A DNA stretch of 64,000 bases from Stenotrophomonas hibiscicola ATCC 19867 (GCF_000382065.1 NZ_KB907498.1:750714-814713); one strand, 5' to 3'. Positions 28,098 to 36,852 are shown, counted from the stretch's first letter. A program made the numbers and translations. The notes: a model not told the origin generated them from the letters alone.

Positions 28098-28901
28098 ATG
28101 AAGCGCACGCTCGTCCTCGCCGCCGCCCTGGCCGCTGCCCTTCCCTTCTCCGCCCTGGCCCACAAGGCCTGGCTGCTGCCCTCGCAGACCGTGATCGCCG
28201 GCAACGCACCGTGGATCACCGTCGACGGTGCGGTCTCCAACGACCTGTTCTACTTCAACCACGTGCCACTGCGCCTGGAATCGCTGGTGATCACCGCGCC
28301 GGACGGCAGCACCGTGCAGCCGCAGAATGCCTCGACCGGCAAGTACCGCAGCGTGTTCGACATCGAATTGAAGCAGCCGGGCACCTACCGCATCGCGTCG
28401 GTCAATGACGGCCTGTTCGCCACCTACGAGCAGAACGGCGAGCGCAAGCGCTGGCGCGGCAGCGTCGCCACCTTCGGCGAACTGCCGAAGGATGCGAAGA
28501 AGCTGGAAGTGAGCCAGTCGGTCGGCCGCGTGGAGACCTTCGTCACCAACGGCGCGCCGAACGACACCGCGCTGAAGCCGACCAACCGCGGCATCGAGCT
28601 GGTCGCGGTCGGCCACCCGAACGATCTGTTCGCCGGCGAGGAAGCCACCTTCCGCGTGCTGGTCGACGGCAAGCCGGCCGCCGGCCTGGAATTCGAGATC
28701 GTGCGTGGTGCCACCCGCTACCGCAACGCACAGGACGAACTGAAGTTGACCAGCGATGCCAAGGGCGAGATCAAGGTGACCTGGCCGGAAGCCGGCATGT
28801 ACTGGCTGGAGACCGGCACCGAGGACAACAAGACCTCGGTGAAGCAGGCCGCCAAGCGCCGCCTCAGCTACGTGGCCACGCTGGAAGTGCTGCCGCAGTA
28901 A
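28098..28901 (+). CDS. DUF4198 domain periplasmic protein
   Basis: 267 residues with a signal peptide ending ALAH and the family's N-terminal HKAWLLPS directly after it. Two beta-rich domains follow, including [19 protein letters not shown] and [20 protein letters not shown]4198 proteins (NikM/CbiK-like group) are periplasmic and associated with metal uptake. The ATG at 28098 has GGAG 8 nt upstream. It lies in the same Fur-linked operon as PepSY, DUF2271 and ApbE. Confidence 0.9.
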   Translation: MKRTLVLAAALAAALPFSALAHKAWLLPSQTVIAGNAPWITVDGAVSNDLFYFNHVPLRLESLVITAPDGSTVQPQNASTGKYRSVFDIELKQPGTYRIASVNDGLFATYEQNGERKRWRGSVATFGELPKDAKKLEVSQSVGRVETFVTNGAPNDTALKPTNRGIELVAVGHPNDLFAGEEATFRVLVDGKPAAGLEFEIVRGATRYRNAQDELKLTSDAKGEIKVTWPEAGMYWLETGTEDNKTSVKQAAKRRLSYVATLEVLPQ

Positions 28902-28953
28902 TGTGGACCGCGATGCCGGGCATTCCCCGGCATCGCCACCGCAACGCATCACC

Positions 28954-29925
28954 ATGACCGATTCCCAGCTCGACATCGCCCGCCTCGGCGGCACCACCAT
29001 GGGCACCACGTGGAGCGTGTCGCTGGTCGCGCCGCACCAGCGCGACCTGCACCCGCTGCATGCCGGCATCCAGGCGCGGCTGGATGCGGTGGTGGCGCAG
29101 ATGAGCACCTGGGTGCGCGGCTCGGACCTGAGCCGCTACAACCGCGCCAACGCGGGCCAATGGTGCGTGCTGCCGGCTGAAACCCGCCAGGTGCTGGCCT
29201 GCGCACAGGCCATCGCCGCCGCCAGCGATGGTGCATTCGATCCCACCGTCGGCCCGTTGGTGGCACTGTGGGGTTTCGGTGCACATGCCGGCGAACGCCG
29301 CCAACCCGACGCCGCCACCGTGCAGGCCACGCGCGAGCGCTGCGGTTGGCAGCGCCTGCAATGGCGCAGCGATGCGCTGCTGCAACCGGGAGGACTGGAA
29401 CTGGATCTCTCTGCGATCGCCAAGGGGTTCGGCGTCGATCACGTGGCCGCCTGGCTGCGCGATCAGGGCATCGCTGCTGCACTGATCGAGGTCGGTGGCG
29501 AACTGGCCGGCTACGGCCGAAAACCGGACGGCCACCCCTGGCGCGTACTGGTGGAATCCGCACCGGAAGAAGACGCGCACACCGAAACACCACCGCGGGT
29601 GCTGGCGCTGGAGGACAAGGCGGTGGCCACCTCCGGTGATCGCTGGCACCAGTACCAGGCCGATGGCCAGGCCTTCAGCCATAGTCTCGACCCGCGCACC
29701 GGCATGCCGGTACGCCAGGTCGCCGCAGCGGTCACCGTGGTCGCCGACGATGCCATGCACGCCGATGCCTGGGCTACCGCACTGACCGTGCTCGGCCACG
29801 AACAGGGCATGGCGCTGGCCGAACGCGAAGGCCTGGCCGCGCGTTACCTGCAGCGTGCAGCAGACGGCCCGCAGGAATTTCTCAGCAGCGCCTTCCAGCG
29901 CCTGCTCGACGAGCAGGACGCATGA
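28954..29925 (+). CDS. apbE: FAD:protein FMN transferase (ApbE family)
   Basis: 323 residues. ApbE proteins attach FMN from FAD to Thr/Ser of target proteins. Family motifs are visible: GGTTMGTTWSV, SDGAFDPTVGPLV, LDLSAIAKGFGVD, and SHSLDPRTGMPV (His-Ser and metal-binding region), with DDAMHADAWATAL. Unlike most ApbE proteins it has no evident signal peptide or lipobox, so it may act in the cytoplasm. The stop overlaps the reductase start by four bases. No clear flavinylation target motif was found in neighbouring proteins. Confidence 0.92.
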   Translation: MTDSQLDIARLGGTTMGTTWSVSLVAPHQRDLHPLHAGIQARLDAVVAQMSTWVRGSDLSRYNRANAGQWCVLPAETRQVLACAQAIAAASDGAFDPTVGPLVALWGFGAHAGERRQPDAATVQATRERCGWQRLQWRSDALLQPGGLELDLSAIAKGFGVDHVAAWLRDQGIAAALIEVGGELAGYGRKPDGHPWRVLVESAPEEDAHTETPPRVLALEDKAVATSGDRWHQYQADGQAFSHSLDPRTGMPVRQVAAAVTVVADDAMHADAWATALTVLGHEQGMALAEREGLAARYLQRAADGPQEFLSSAFQRLLDEQDA

Positions 29926-31526
29926 GCGCACGTCCATCGCGCGCGTGGCTCGGCAACGCACTGGTCCTGCTCCTGCTGGCGCTGATCGCCTGGGCGCTGC
30001 TGCGACTGCATCTCGGCGAAGCCTGGTGGCAGGGCGCGCCGCCGGCACGGCGAACGCAGATTGCGATCATCGCCACCGCGCTGTATGCGCTGGCCTGCGC
30101 CGCACTGTGGTGGCGTGGGCGACCGCGCGACGATGCTGCCTGTGGCGACGTCGCACCGATCCTGATGGTCTGGTCCAGCCAGACCGGTTTTGCCCGCGAA
30201 CTGGCCGAACGCAGTGCCGAGGCATTGCGCGGTGCCGGCGTGCCGGTGCGTGTGCGCGGCCTGCATGAGGTCGACGCCACGCTGCTGGCCGACAGCCAGC
30301 GTGCATTGTTCATCGCCAGCACCACTGGCGAAGGCGACCCACCCGATCATGCGCTGCCGTTCCTGCGCGGCGTGATGACCTCACCGCCTGCGCTGCAGCA
30401 CCTGCAGTACGGCGTGCTCGCACTGGGCGACCGCAGTTACGGCCACTTCTGCGGATTCGGCCACCAGCTCGACCAGTGGCTGCGCCAGCACGGTGCGCAT
30501 CCGCTGTTCGATGCGATCGACGTCGACAACGCCGATCCGGCCGCGCTGCGCCATTGGCAGCAGTTGCTGGGCCAGCTCGGCGGCGGCGCCAGCGAACTGC
30601 CCGACTGGAGCCCGGCCGAGTACCAGCCGTGGACGCTGCTGCAACGTGAGCATCTGAACCCGGGCAGCCCCGGCGGCCCCGTGTATTGGTTGCGCCTGCA
30701 GCCCCCGGCCGATGCAGATGCGCAGTGGCAGGCCGGTGACATCGCCGAGATCGGCCCGCAGCACGCACCGCACACCGTGCGTGCCTGGCTGGACGCACAA
30801 CGCTTCGATGCGGATACCGTGCTGGATGACGGGCAGACGTTGCTGGCACGCGTCGCGCGCTCGCACCTGCCCTCATTGGTTCCCCCGGGTGATCTGCCCG
30901 CATTGCTGGCGACCCTGCAACCGCTGCCCCATCGCGAGTACTCGATCGCCTCGGTGATGGCCGACGGTGCGGTGGAACTGCTGCTGCGTCGCCAGCTGCG
31001 CGCGGACGGCACGCCTGGCATCGGCAGCGGCTGGCTGTGCGACCACGCGGCCATCGGCGAACCGGTGCAGCTGCGCCTGCGCCGCAACGACAATTTCCAT
31101 GGCGTGCCCGCCGATGTACCGCTGCTGCTGATCGGCAACGGCACCGGCATCGCCGGCCTGCGCGCGCATCTGCACGAACGTATCCGCAGTGGCGCACGAC
31201 GGACCTGGCTGCTGTTCGGTGAGCGCACCGCCGCGCACGACTTCCACTTCGGTGAAGAACTGCAGGCAAGGCTGGCCGACGGCTCACTGGCGCGGTTGGA
31301 TGCCGTGTTCAGCCGCGACGGCGGCGCGCATCGCTATGTGCAGGACCGGCTGCTGGCCGAAGCGGCAACGCTGCGGCAGTGGGTGGATGAAGGCGCCACG
31401 ATCCTGGTCTGCGGCAGCCTGCAGGGCATGGCCCCGGCGGTGGATGCGGTGATCGAGCAGGTGCTGGGGACTGCGGACAAGGAAGCGCTGCTGCTGGCCG
31501 GTCGTTACCGGCGCGATGTGTATTGA
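29922..31526 (+). CDS. Membrane-anchored diflavin reductase (flavodoxin + FAD/NADPH reductase)
   Basis: 534 residues. Two N-terminal transmembrane helices (about 11-28 and 47-63) are followed by a flavodoxin domain (LMVWSSQTGFARELAERSA, ASTTGEGDPPDHA, LALGDRSYGHFCGFG). An FAD/NADPH module of CysJ type follows (REYSIAS, LLLIGNGTGIAGLRAHL, YVQDRLL, ILVCGSLQGM, C-terminal aromatic Tyr). It probably moves electrons from NADPH to membrane or periplasmic partners such as the PepSY protein, for ferric-siderophore reduction. Last gene of the iron operon. Confidence 0.88.
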   Translation: MSARPSRAWLGNALVLLLLALIAWALLRLHLGEAWWQGAPPARRTQIAIIATALYALACAALWWRGRPRDDAACGDVAPILMVWSSQTGFARELAERSAEALRGAGVPVRVRGLHEVDATLLADSQRALFIASTTGEGDPPDHALPFLRGVMTSPPALQHLQYGVLALGDRSYGHFCGFGHQLDQWLRQHGAHPLFDAIDVDNADPAALRHWQQLLGQLGGGASELPDWSPAEYQPWTLLQREHLNPGSPGGPVYWLRLQPPADADAQWQAGDIAEIGPQHAPHTVRAWLDAQRFDADTVLDDGQTLLARVARSHLPSLVPPGDLPALLATLQPLPHREYSIASVMADGAVELLLRRQLRADGTPGIGSGWLCDHAAIGEPVQLRLRRNDNFHGVPADVPLLLIGNGTGIAGLRAHLHERIRSGARRTWLLFGERTAAHDFHFGEELQARLADGSLARLDAVFSRDGGAHRYVQDRLLAEAATLRQWVDEGATILVCGSLQGMAPAVDAVIEQVLGTADKEALLLAGRYRRDVY

Positions 31527-31533
31527 GGTCGCC

Positions 31534-31582
31534 GCATCCACGCATGGCGTGGATCTACTGTAGAGCCGAGCCATGCTCGGCT
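31534..31582. repeat. Two adjacent SMAG elements of different subfamilies
   Basis: atccacgcatggcgtggatctac (31536-31558) is followed one base later by gtagagccgagc / gctcggct (31560-31582). The two palindromes face opposite directions, so their GTAG ends abut, a BIME-like pair. They lie between convergent genes. Confidence 0.85.
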
Positions 31583-31610
31583 GGCCGTGCCCACCGGCGC
31601 CAACGAATCA

Positions 31611-32216
31611 TCACCCTGCCGCACTCACCCGTATCGCCAACAACTCGCCCCCGCCCTGCAAAGCGTGCCGCTGCCGTTCACCCGCTGACAACCACGCGGT
31701 ATCGCCGGCCTGCAGCGGCGGCAGGCCACTGTCGGCACCGAACGCCGCCTGACCGGCCAACAGATGCAACGCCCAGGCCACGCCCGGTTCGCAGAAGAAG
31801 AACATCGCGCCCACCAGCGGCCGATGCAGCAGTTCCGCCTGCAGCAGATCGCGTTTCCACATCAGGTTGAAATCGTGGGTGGTGCCATCCACCAGTTCGC
31901 CGTGCAGCCTTTCCTCTCCCGCAAAGCGCACGCGCCCGTGCGGCGGCAGCACCTGGGCCACACGGCCATCCTCGAAGCGAAGACGCACGCCATTGCCCTG
32001 CAGCAGTACCAGTTCGCGCTCCACGCCGGGGAAGGCGGAGAACGCGGCGTCCTGTTCGATTTCGGCCACGGACAGGCGCAGCGCCCAGTCATCCCCCTGC
32101 GCGGGCAGGCGCAGGATCTCGCGGGTCCAGCCCAGGCCGTTGCGCCAACGTTCGCGGCGGTAGTCCAGGCTGGAGATCAACTGGCTCGGAGTGTGCAGCA
32201 GGGAGTCGATGTTCAT
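31611..32216 (-). CDS. HutD/Ves family protein
   Basis: 201 residues with the family hallmark RRERWRNGLGWTREI and the cupin-like continuation WALRLSVAEIEQDAAFSAFPGVERELVLL. HutD/Ves proteins are small bicupins of uncertain function; HutD accompanies histidine utilisation and Ves is linked to cold and salicylate response in E. coli. No hut genes are nearby. It is convergent with the reductase gene. Confidence 0.88.
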   Translation of the reverse strand: MNIDSLLHTPSQLISSLDYRRERWRNGLGWTREILRLPAQGDDWALRLSVAEIEQDAAFSAFPGVERELVLLQGNGVRLRFEDGRVAQVLPPHGRVRFAGEERLHGELVDGTTHDFNLMWKRDLLQAELLHRPLVGAMFFFCEPGVAWALHLLAGQAAFGADSGLPPLQAGDTAWLSAGERQRHALQGGGELLAIRVSAAG

Positions 32217-32250
32217 CGGCGCATTGCATCATGCCGCGCGCCGTCGTGCA

Positions 32251-32982
32251 TCACCGCGTGGCGAGCGTGCCCTGGCCACCGCACCCGCCGGCCAGCAGCT
32301 GCGAGTGCTTCAGCCAATCCTGGTCGGGGTAGTAAGCAAACACCATCGTGCCGCCGCGCAATGCGTCGATGAGAGGCTTGGCCACCGACAGGCGCACCGC
32401 CGGGCAACCCAGGCTGCGACCCAAGCGCCCCTGCAGCTGAGCGGTGGCCGGGTTCACATACGGTGCGCCGTGGATGACGATCGCGCGATCGCGCGCGCGG
32501 TCATTGAAGCCCGGTTCCAGCCCGGCCAGGCGCAGCGAATAGCCGTTGCCGCCCATGTAGGTTTCCTGCGCGGTGAACGCGCCGAGGCTGGACATGAAAC
32601 TGCCATCGCGGTTGGAGAAGTGCTCGGTGCGGTTCTCGCCGCTGTTGCGGCCATGTGCCACCCATTCCTCGAACAGCAGGCGCTGGTGGGCCAGGTCGAA
32701 CACCCACAGGCGCGGCTCGGTGGACGGGCGCGAGTAATCGATCACGCTGAGCCGATCACCGTTGATGCCCAGCTCCGGCCGCTGCAGCGCGCAGCGCATG
32801 GCGCGCGCCGCCAGCTGCAACACGTGGCGGTCGGCCTTGGGCGCACTGCGCGACAGCAGGGCAGCCAGATCATCGGCAGAGGTGGCGAGGGCGGGCGTCT
32901 GTGCCAGCGCCGGGGCGCTGGCCGAGGTCGCCAGCAGGCCGAACGCGGCCAGCCGGCACAGGCGGGATGCAGTCATGGGCAC
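32251..32982 (-). CDS. Murein L,D-transpeptidase catalytic-domain protein (YkuD_2 type)
   Basis: 243 residues with a signal peptide (about 1-27) and the YkuD_2 catalytic core: VFDLAHQRLLFEEWVAHG, then IVIHGAPYVNP and the active-site RSLGCPAV (catalytic Cys). Predicted to act on peptidoglycan in the periplasm. It follows another L,D-transpeptidase gene on the same strand by about 11 nt. That argues for a cell-wall cross-linking or lipoprotein-attachment operon. Confidence 0.88.
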   Translation of the reverse strand: MPMTASRLCRLAAFGLLATSASAPALAQTPALATSADDLAALLSRSAPKADRHVLQLAARAMRCALQRPELGINGDRLSVIDYSRPSTEPRLWVFDLAHQRLLFEEWVAHGRNSGENRTEHFSNRDGSFMSSLGAFTAQETYMGGNGYSLRLAGLEPGFNDRARDRAIVIHGAPYVNPATAQLQGRLGRSLGCPAVRLSVAKPLIDALRGGTMVFAYYPDQDWLKHSQLLAGGCGGQGTLATR

Positions 32983-32993
32983 AACGAGGGGTC

Positions 32994-34079
32994 TCAGTTG
33001 CCCTTGAGGGTGGACCCTGGCGGCTCGGATTCCAAGACCGGCTGCATTCCGGATTCAGCCGGGCTTGGGCGGACCGCCGGCAGCGAGGTCACCAGCAGGG
33101 TCGTGCCCGGCACCAGCACCTGGTACAGCTGGCGGGCGAAATCGGCCGGCAGCGCCATCGGCAGCGAGGGCGTGGCCAGCAGGTCCGGCGTGGCCTGGGC
33201 GCGGTCCTGGCCCAGCAACGGGTAGGCCGTCCACTGGTGCAGGCGCTGGTTCACGTCCAGCGGGCTGGGGGTGTCGCTGTAACCCTGCCCCATCACGAAC
33301 AGCGTGGTCCCCTGGAAGGCCGGCAGCGCGTCCGCCTTCAACGGCGACTCGCCGATCATCACCCCATCGCGCAGCACGTACAGGCGCTGGTCGTGCAGGC
33401 TGACCAGGATGCCGACCTGCCCGGCCGGGGCTGCGCTGTCGTTCCACCACGCCTGCGCCGGCGCTCCGCCCTCTGCCTCCGGCAGGGCCTGCCCACGCGC
33501 ATTCACGGGTGCCAGTACCGACGGATAGGCCAGGGTCATCGGCGAGCTCTTGGCATCGGCCACGACCACGGTATCGCCACGCTGGGTTTCGCTGAACAGC
33601 TTCTGCGCGAAGGCCTGCGGCAGGCGCACGCAGCCGTGCGAGGCGGGATGCCCGGGCAGGCTGCCGCCATGCAGAGCGATACCGTCCCAGGTCAGCCGCT
33701 GCATGTACGGCATCGGCGCGCTGTTGTAGAGGTTGGACCTGTGGTCCTTGTCCTTCTGCAGGATGGTGAACACGCCGGTCGGCGTCTCGTGCCCGGCCTT
33801 GCCCGAGCTGATCGTGGTCAGGCCGATGGCGATACCGTTGCGGTAGACATAGGCGCGCTGCTCATCGAGGCTGACCACCAGCACGATCGGGCCGGTCGGC
33901 GAGATTTCCGGATGCCACAGGTATTCGCCCGGCTTGAGGTCGGTCGGTCCGCGTACCTCGGCGGTGGCCGCAGCGGCAGCTGCAGGCTTGGCGGCCGGCG
34001 TAGGCGCAGCGGCGTGGGCCTGCAGTGGCAGGGTCAGTGCCAAGGCGAGCATCAGGGTGGTGGGGCGGTGCACAAGCAT
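32994..34079 (-). CDS. L,D-transpeptidase (YkuD family)
   Basis: The start at 34079 leaves a proper signal peptide (about residues 1-24); the longer frame runs into the upstream RNA locus. 361 residues. The YkuD domain is in the first half: VVSLDEQRAYVYRNGIAIGL, then IALHGGSLPGHP and the catalytic SHGCVRLP. The second half repeats a YkuD-like beta fold (LVSLHDQRLYVLRDGVMIGE) without the catalytic motif. Function: peptidoglycan 3-3 cross-linking or protein attachment. The putative CsrB-like RNA lies directly upstream on the same strand. Confidence 0.88.
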   Translation of the reverse strand: MLVHRPTTLMLALALTLPLQAHAAAPTPAAKPAAAAAATAEVRGPTDLKPGEYLWHPEISPTGPIVLVVSLDEQRAYVYRNGIAIGLTTISSGKAGHETPTGVFTILQKDKDHRSNLYNSAPMPYMQRLTWDGIALHGGSLPGHPASHGCVRLPQAFAQKLFSETQRGDTVVVADAKSSPMTLAYPSVLAPVNARGQALPEAEGGAPAQAWWNDSAAPAGQVGILVSLHDQRLYVLRDGVMIGESPLKADALPAFQGTTLFVMGQGYSDTPSPLDVNQRLHQWTAYPLLGQDRAQATPDLLATPSLPMALPADFARQLYQVLVPGTTLLVTSLPAVRPSPAESGMQPVLESEPPGSTLKGN

Positions 34080-34155
34080 CCAGCGGGGTCCTTTCCATTC
34101 GGAGCGGCCACCGTACACCATCGGCCCGTGGTGGCCGCGGCAAAACCAGGCGCCG

Positions 34156-34199
34156 GAAATGAAACTGCCCGGCGACACAGCCATGTGTCGTACCGGGCA
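34156..34199 (-). terminator. Intrinsic-terminator-like hairpin ending the candidate sRNA
   Basis: Stem of 7 + 7 bp on the minus strand (tgcccgg, two-base bulge, cgacaca, loop tggc, tgtgtcg, ccgggca) followed by gtttcattt. The T tract is imperfect but the stem is very stable. It separates the RNA from the L,D-transpeptidase gene. Confidence 0.7.
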
Positions 34200-34440
34200 A
34201 TCGTTACGTCCTTGTCGGCCTGCTGCCGCCCCCTCGCATCCTGCGCTGTGGGGGTAGCGTTGCATCCTGCACGCGGCCGCGTCTGTCCTGTTTGTATCTC
34301 AGCCCCTTCCACAGGTCTGTGATGCCACCATCCTGGTGAGTGGTGCCGCGTCCTGCGGCGGTCGGTGGTCACGGGCGTCCTGTCCGTGACCGGTGAACCA
34401 GCGTCCTGCCGGTTCCGACGATTCCTGCTGTCAGCGCCTC
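34156..34440 (-). ncRNA. Candidate CsrB/RsmZ-like RNA (CsrA/RsmA-sequestering sRNA)
   Basis: Read on the minus strand there are eight CAGGA motifs (plus-strand TCCTG at 34239, 34265, 34286, 34331, 34351, 34378, 34404, 34423), spaced 19-45 nt. Six extend to CAGGATG or CAGGACG, the CsrB repeat consensus. Several lie in hairpin loops: 34396-34416 (8-bp stem, loop aggac), 34367-34391 (8-bp stem, loop acaggacgc), 34346-34360 (5-bp stem, loop aggac), 34326-34340 (5-bp stem, loop aggat). An ACAAGGACGT site follows at about 34207. The segment ends in a strong hairpin (34166-34199) and a T-rich tail. CsrB/RsmZ RNAs bind CsrA/RsmA dimers by such GGA loops. The 5' end and promoter were not located; more GGA-loop hairpins reach to about 34485. 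Confidence 0.8.
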
Positions 34441-34757
34441 GGTACGGTTCGCACCGGTACCGATCCAGGTACCGGATCCGCCGGCAACAACCTGTTCCCT
34501 ACGGTGATCCGCTGTCGATTCCGTTCGACGATGGCTTTCCCTATCCCCTTCACCTGCGCCAAGTCCTCGACGCGATGAAACGGGCCGTGTCTGCGCCGGT
34601 GCTCGACGATCGCCTCGGCCTTGGCGGCTCCGACCATCGTCAATCCCTGCTGCAGCGCCTGGGCATCGGCGCGGTTGATGTCGATCGGTTCGGCGGCATG
34701 CGCCCCAGCGATCCACACGACCAGCACCAGTGCCCTCAACACGACACTCCAAGGCAC
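34431..34757 (-). CDS. ComEA-like helix-hairpin-helix DNA-binding protein, exported
   Basis: The GTG at 34757 was chosen because AAGGAG lies 9 nt upstream and it gives a good signal peptide (ending AGAHA). 108 residues. The domain is two helix-hairpin-helix motifs (IDINRADAQALQQGLTMVG; KAEAIVEHRRRHGPFHRVEDL and VKGIGKAIVERN), the ComEA fold that binds DNA in the periplasm during uptake. The usual family end is near VERNRQRI. Here an extra basic tail (about 21 residues) runs into the repeat-rich candidate sRNA region. Confidence 0.8.
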   Translation of the reverse strand: MPWSVVLRALVLVVWIAGAHAAEPIDINRADAQALQQGLTMVGAAKAEAIVEHRRRHGPFHRVEDLAQVKGIGKAIVERNRQRITVGNRLLPADPVPGSVPVRTVPRR

Positions 34758-34956
34758 GACGTGTATCTCCTTGTGATTCTGGACGTCCCGACCGGCAATC
34801 CCGTCGGTAGGAACAGTGTCCGTCACCACATGCACACAGCCTATCGGTTTCCTGGATTTCTAAAAGCCAGCCAAATACCCGACGTGATGTAGGAAAAACC
34901 CTACCCGTGGCACAGGCGTAGAATGGCGGGATCAGCCCATGCAACCGGAGTTTCAG

Positions 34957-36450
34957 ATGGACAGCGCCAAGCTCGGCCAATTCGTCAATGACAAGTGGGA
35001 CAGTGAAATCGTCCCGCAGTTGGTCGACTACATCCGCATTCCCAACAAGTCGCCGATGTTCGACGCCAATTGGGTGCAGAACGGCTACATGGAACAGGCG
35101 GTCACGCTGATGGAGAACTGGGCCAAGGCCCAGCAGCTGCCCGGCCTGAAGGTTGAAGTGGTGCGCCTGGAAGGCCGCACCCCGCTGATCTTCCTGGAAA
35201 TTCCGGCCTCCGGCCCGGAAACCGGCGACGACACCATCCTGCTCTACGGCCATCTGGACAAGCAGCCGGAAATGACCGGCTGGGACGACGATCTCGGCCC
35301 GTGGACCCCGGTCCTGCGCGGCGACAAACTGTATGGCCGCGGCGGTGCGGATGACGGCTACGCCATCTTCGGCTCGCTGGCCGCGGTGCTGGCGCTGCAG
35401 GCCCAGGGCCTGCCGCACGCCCGCTGCGTGGTGCTGATCGAAGCCTGTGAAGAATCGGGCAGCTACGACCTGCCGGCCTACGTCGACCACCTGGCCGACC
35501 GCATCGGCAAGCCGTCGCTGGTGGTCTGCCTGGATTCGGGCTGCGCCAACTACGACCAGCTGTGGTGCACCACCTCGCTGCGCGGCCTGACCGGCGGCAA
35601 CTTCACCGTGAAGGTGCTCAACGAAGGCGTGCATTCCGGCGATGCCTCCGGCGTGGTGCCGTCCAGCTTCCGCCTGCTGCGCCAGCTGCTGTCGCGCATC
35701 GAGGACCAGGACACCGGCCGCATCCTGATCGACGGCATGAACGTGGAAATCCCGGCCGAACGCCTGGAACAGGCCAAGCGCGCGGCCGAAGTGGTGGATA
35801 CCGAGATCTTCGAGAAGTTCCCGATGGTCGACGGCCTGCGCCCCATGAACGAGGACCTGACCGAGCTGGTGCTCAATCGCACCTGGCGCCCGGCGCTGTC
35901 GGTCACCGGCGTCGGTGGCATGCCGCCGCTGGAATCGGCCGGCAACGTGCTGCGTCCGCAGACCTCGGTGAAGCTCTCGCTGCGCCTGCCGCCGACTGCC
36001 GATGGCAAGACCTGCGGCGAACTGTTGAAGGAAGCACTGCTGCGCGACCCGCCGAACGGCGCGCAGGTCACCCTGGACCTGGAAAAGGCCTCCACCGGCT
36101 GGAACGCACCGGCCATGGCGCCGTGGCTGACCCAGGCCATTGACGACGCCAGCCAGGCTTTCTTCGGCAAGCCGGCGATGTACATGGGCGAAGGCGGCTC
36201 GATCCCGTTCATGGGCATGCTGGGCGAGAAGTTCCCGGGCGCGCAGTTCATGATCACCGGCGTGCTCGGCCCGCATTCCAATGCACATGGCCCCAACGAG
36301 TTCCTGCACATCCCGATGGGCAAGAAGGTCACCGCCTGCGTGTCCACGGTGATCAGCGAGCACTATGCCGCCAGCCTGCGCGGCGAGACCAGCGGTTCGC
36401 CGGTGGCTGCCGACAGCGGCACCCGCCACGGCGACCACGGCTGCTGCTGA
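34957..36450 (+). CDS. M20 family dipeptidase/metallopeptidase
   Basis: 497 residues from the ATG preceded by GGAG at 6 nt (an in-frame ATG 18 nt earlier is less likely). Metal-site motifs of the M20/CNDP type: LLYGHLDKQPEM (His-x-Asp), RGGADDGYAIFG (bridging Asp), EACEESGSYD (catalytic and metal Glu), CLDSGC, and the dimerisation-domain GLTGGNFTVKV with GVHSGDASG. Probably a cytosolic di- or oligopeptidase; the substrate is not known. The C-terminus has a His/Cys-rich tail (GTRHGDHGCC). Confidence 0.9.
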   Translation: MDSAKLGQFVNDKWDSEIVPQLVDYIRIPNKSPMFDANWVQNGYMEQAVTLMENWAKAQQLPGLKVEVVRLEGRTPLIFLEIPASGPETGDDTILLYGHLDKQPEMTGWDDDLGPWTPVLRGDKLYGRGGADDGYAIFGSLAAVLALQAQGLPHARCVVLIEACEESGSYDLPAYVDHLADRIGKPSLVVCLDSGCANYDQLWCTTSLRGLTGGNFTVKVLNEGVHSGDASGVVPSSFRLLRQLLSRIEDQDTGRILIDGMNVEIPAERLEQAKRAAEVVDTEIFEKFPMVDGLRPMNEDLTELVLNRTWRPALSVTGVGGMPPLESAGNVLRPQTSVKLSLRLPPTADGKTCGELLKEALLRDPPNGAQVTLDLEKASTGWNAPAMAPWLTQAIDDASQAFFGKPAMYMGEGGSIPFMGMLGEKFPGAQFMITGVLGPHSNAHGPNEFLHIPMGKKVTACVSTVISEHYAASLRGETSGSPVAADSGTRHGDHGCC

Positions 36451-36514
36451 TTACGGCACACCGTGACGGACGCAGCCTGGCCTTGCTAGGCTGCGTCCAC
36501 CCAAAGCGGAACAC

Positions 36515-36790
36515 ATGCACATGAATGGTCTGTTCGGCAGCAGCAGCTGGCTGTACATCCTGCTGGTCGGCTTCGTCGTCGGCCTACTCGGGCGCTTCTT
36601 CATGCCCGGCAACAACCGCATGGGCTGCCTGCTGACCATCGTGCTGGGCATCATTGGCGCGCTGGTGGCCGGTTGGTTCGGCCAGTACATGGGCTGGTAC
36701 GCTCCCGGCGAACCGGCCGGTTTCCTCGGTGCGGTAGTGGGCGCGGTGGCCGTGCTGGCCGTCCTGCGCCTGTTCAGCGGCCGCCGCTGA
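36515..36790 (+). CDS. GlsB/YeaQ/YmgE family membrane protein
   Basis: 91 residues with three hydrophobic helices and the family glycine pattern (LLVGFVVGLLGRFFMPG, IVLGIIGALVAGWFGQYMG, GFLGAVVGAVAVLAVLRLF). Formerly called transglycosylase-associated; the true function is unknown and the family is often stress-induced. Confidence 0.9.
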   Translation: MHMNGLFGSSSWLYILLVGFVVGLLGRFFMPGNNRMGCLLTIVLGIIGALVAGWFGQYMGWYAPGEPAGFLGAVVGAVAVLAVLRLFSGRR

Positions 36791-36852
36791 CCCCGTCCCT
36801 CCTTCCCCCTGCTCCCGACGTTGGCGCGCCCGGCGCGCCCGGATATGCCCGC

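Noticed and set aside
34369..36438. A 689-residue minus-strand frame across the M20 peptidase gene
   Set aside because: Antisense shadow of a clear M20 peptidase; Val/Gln/His-rich composition typical of reverse frames in high-GC genes.
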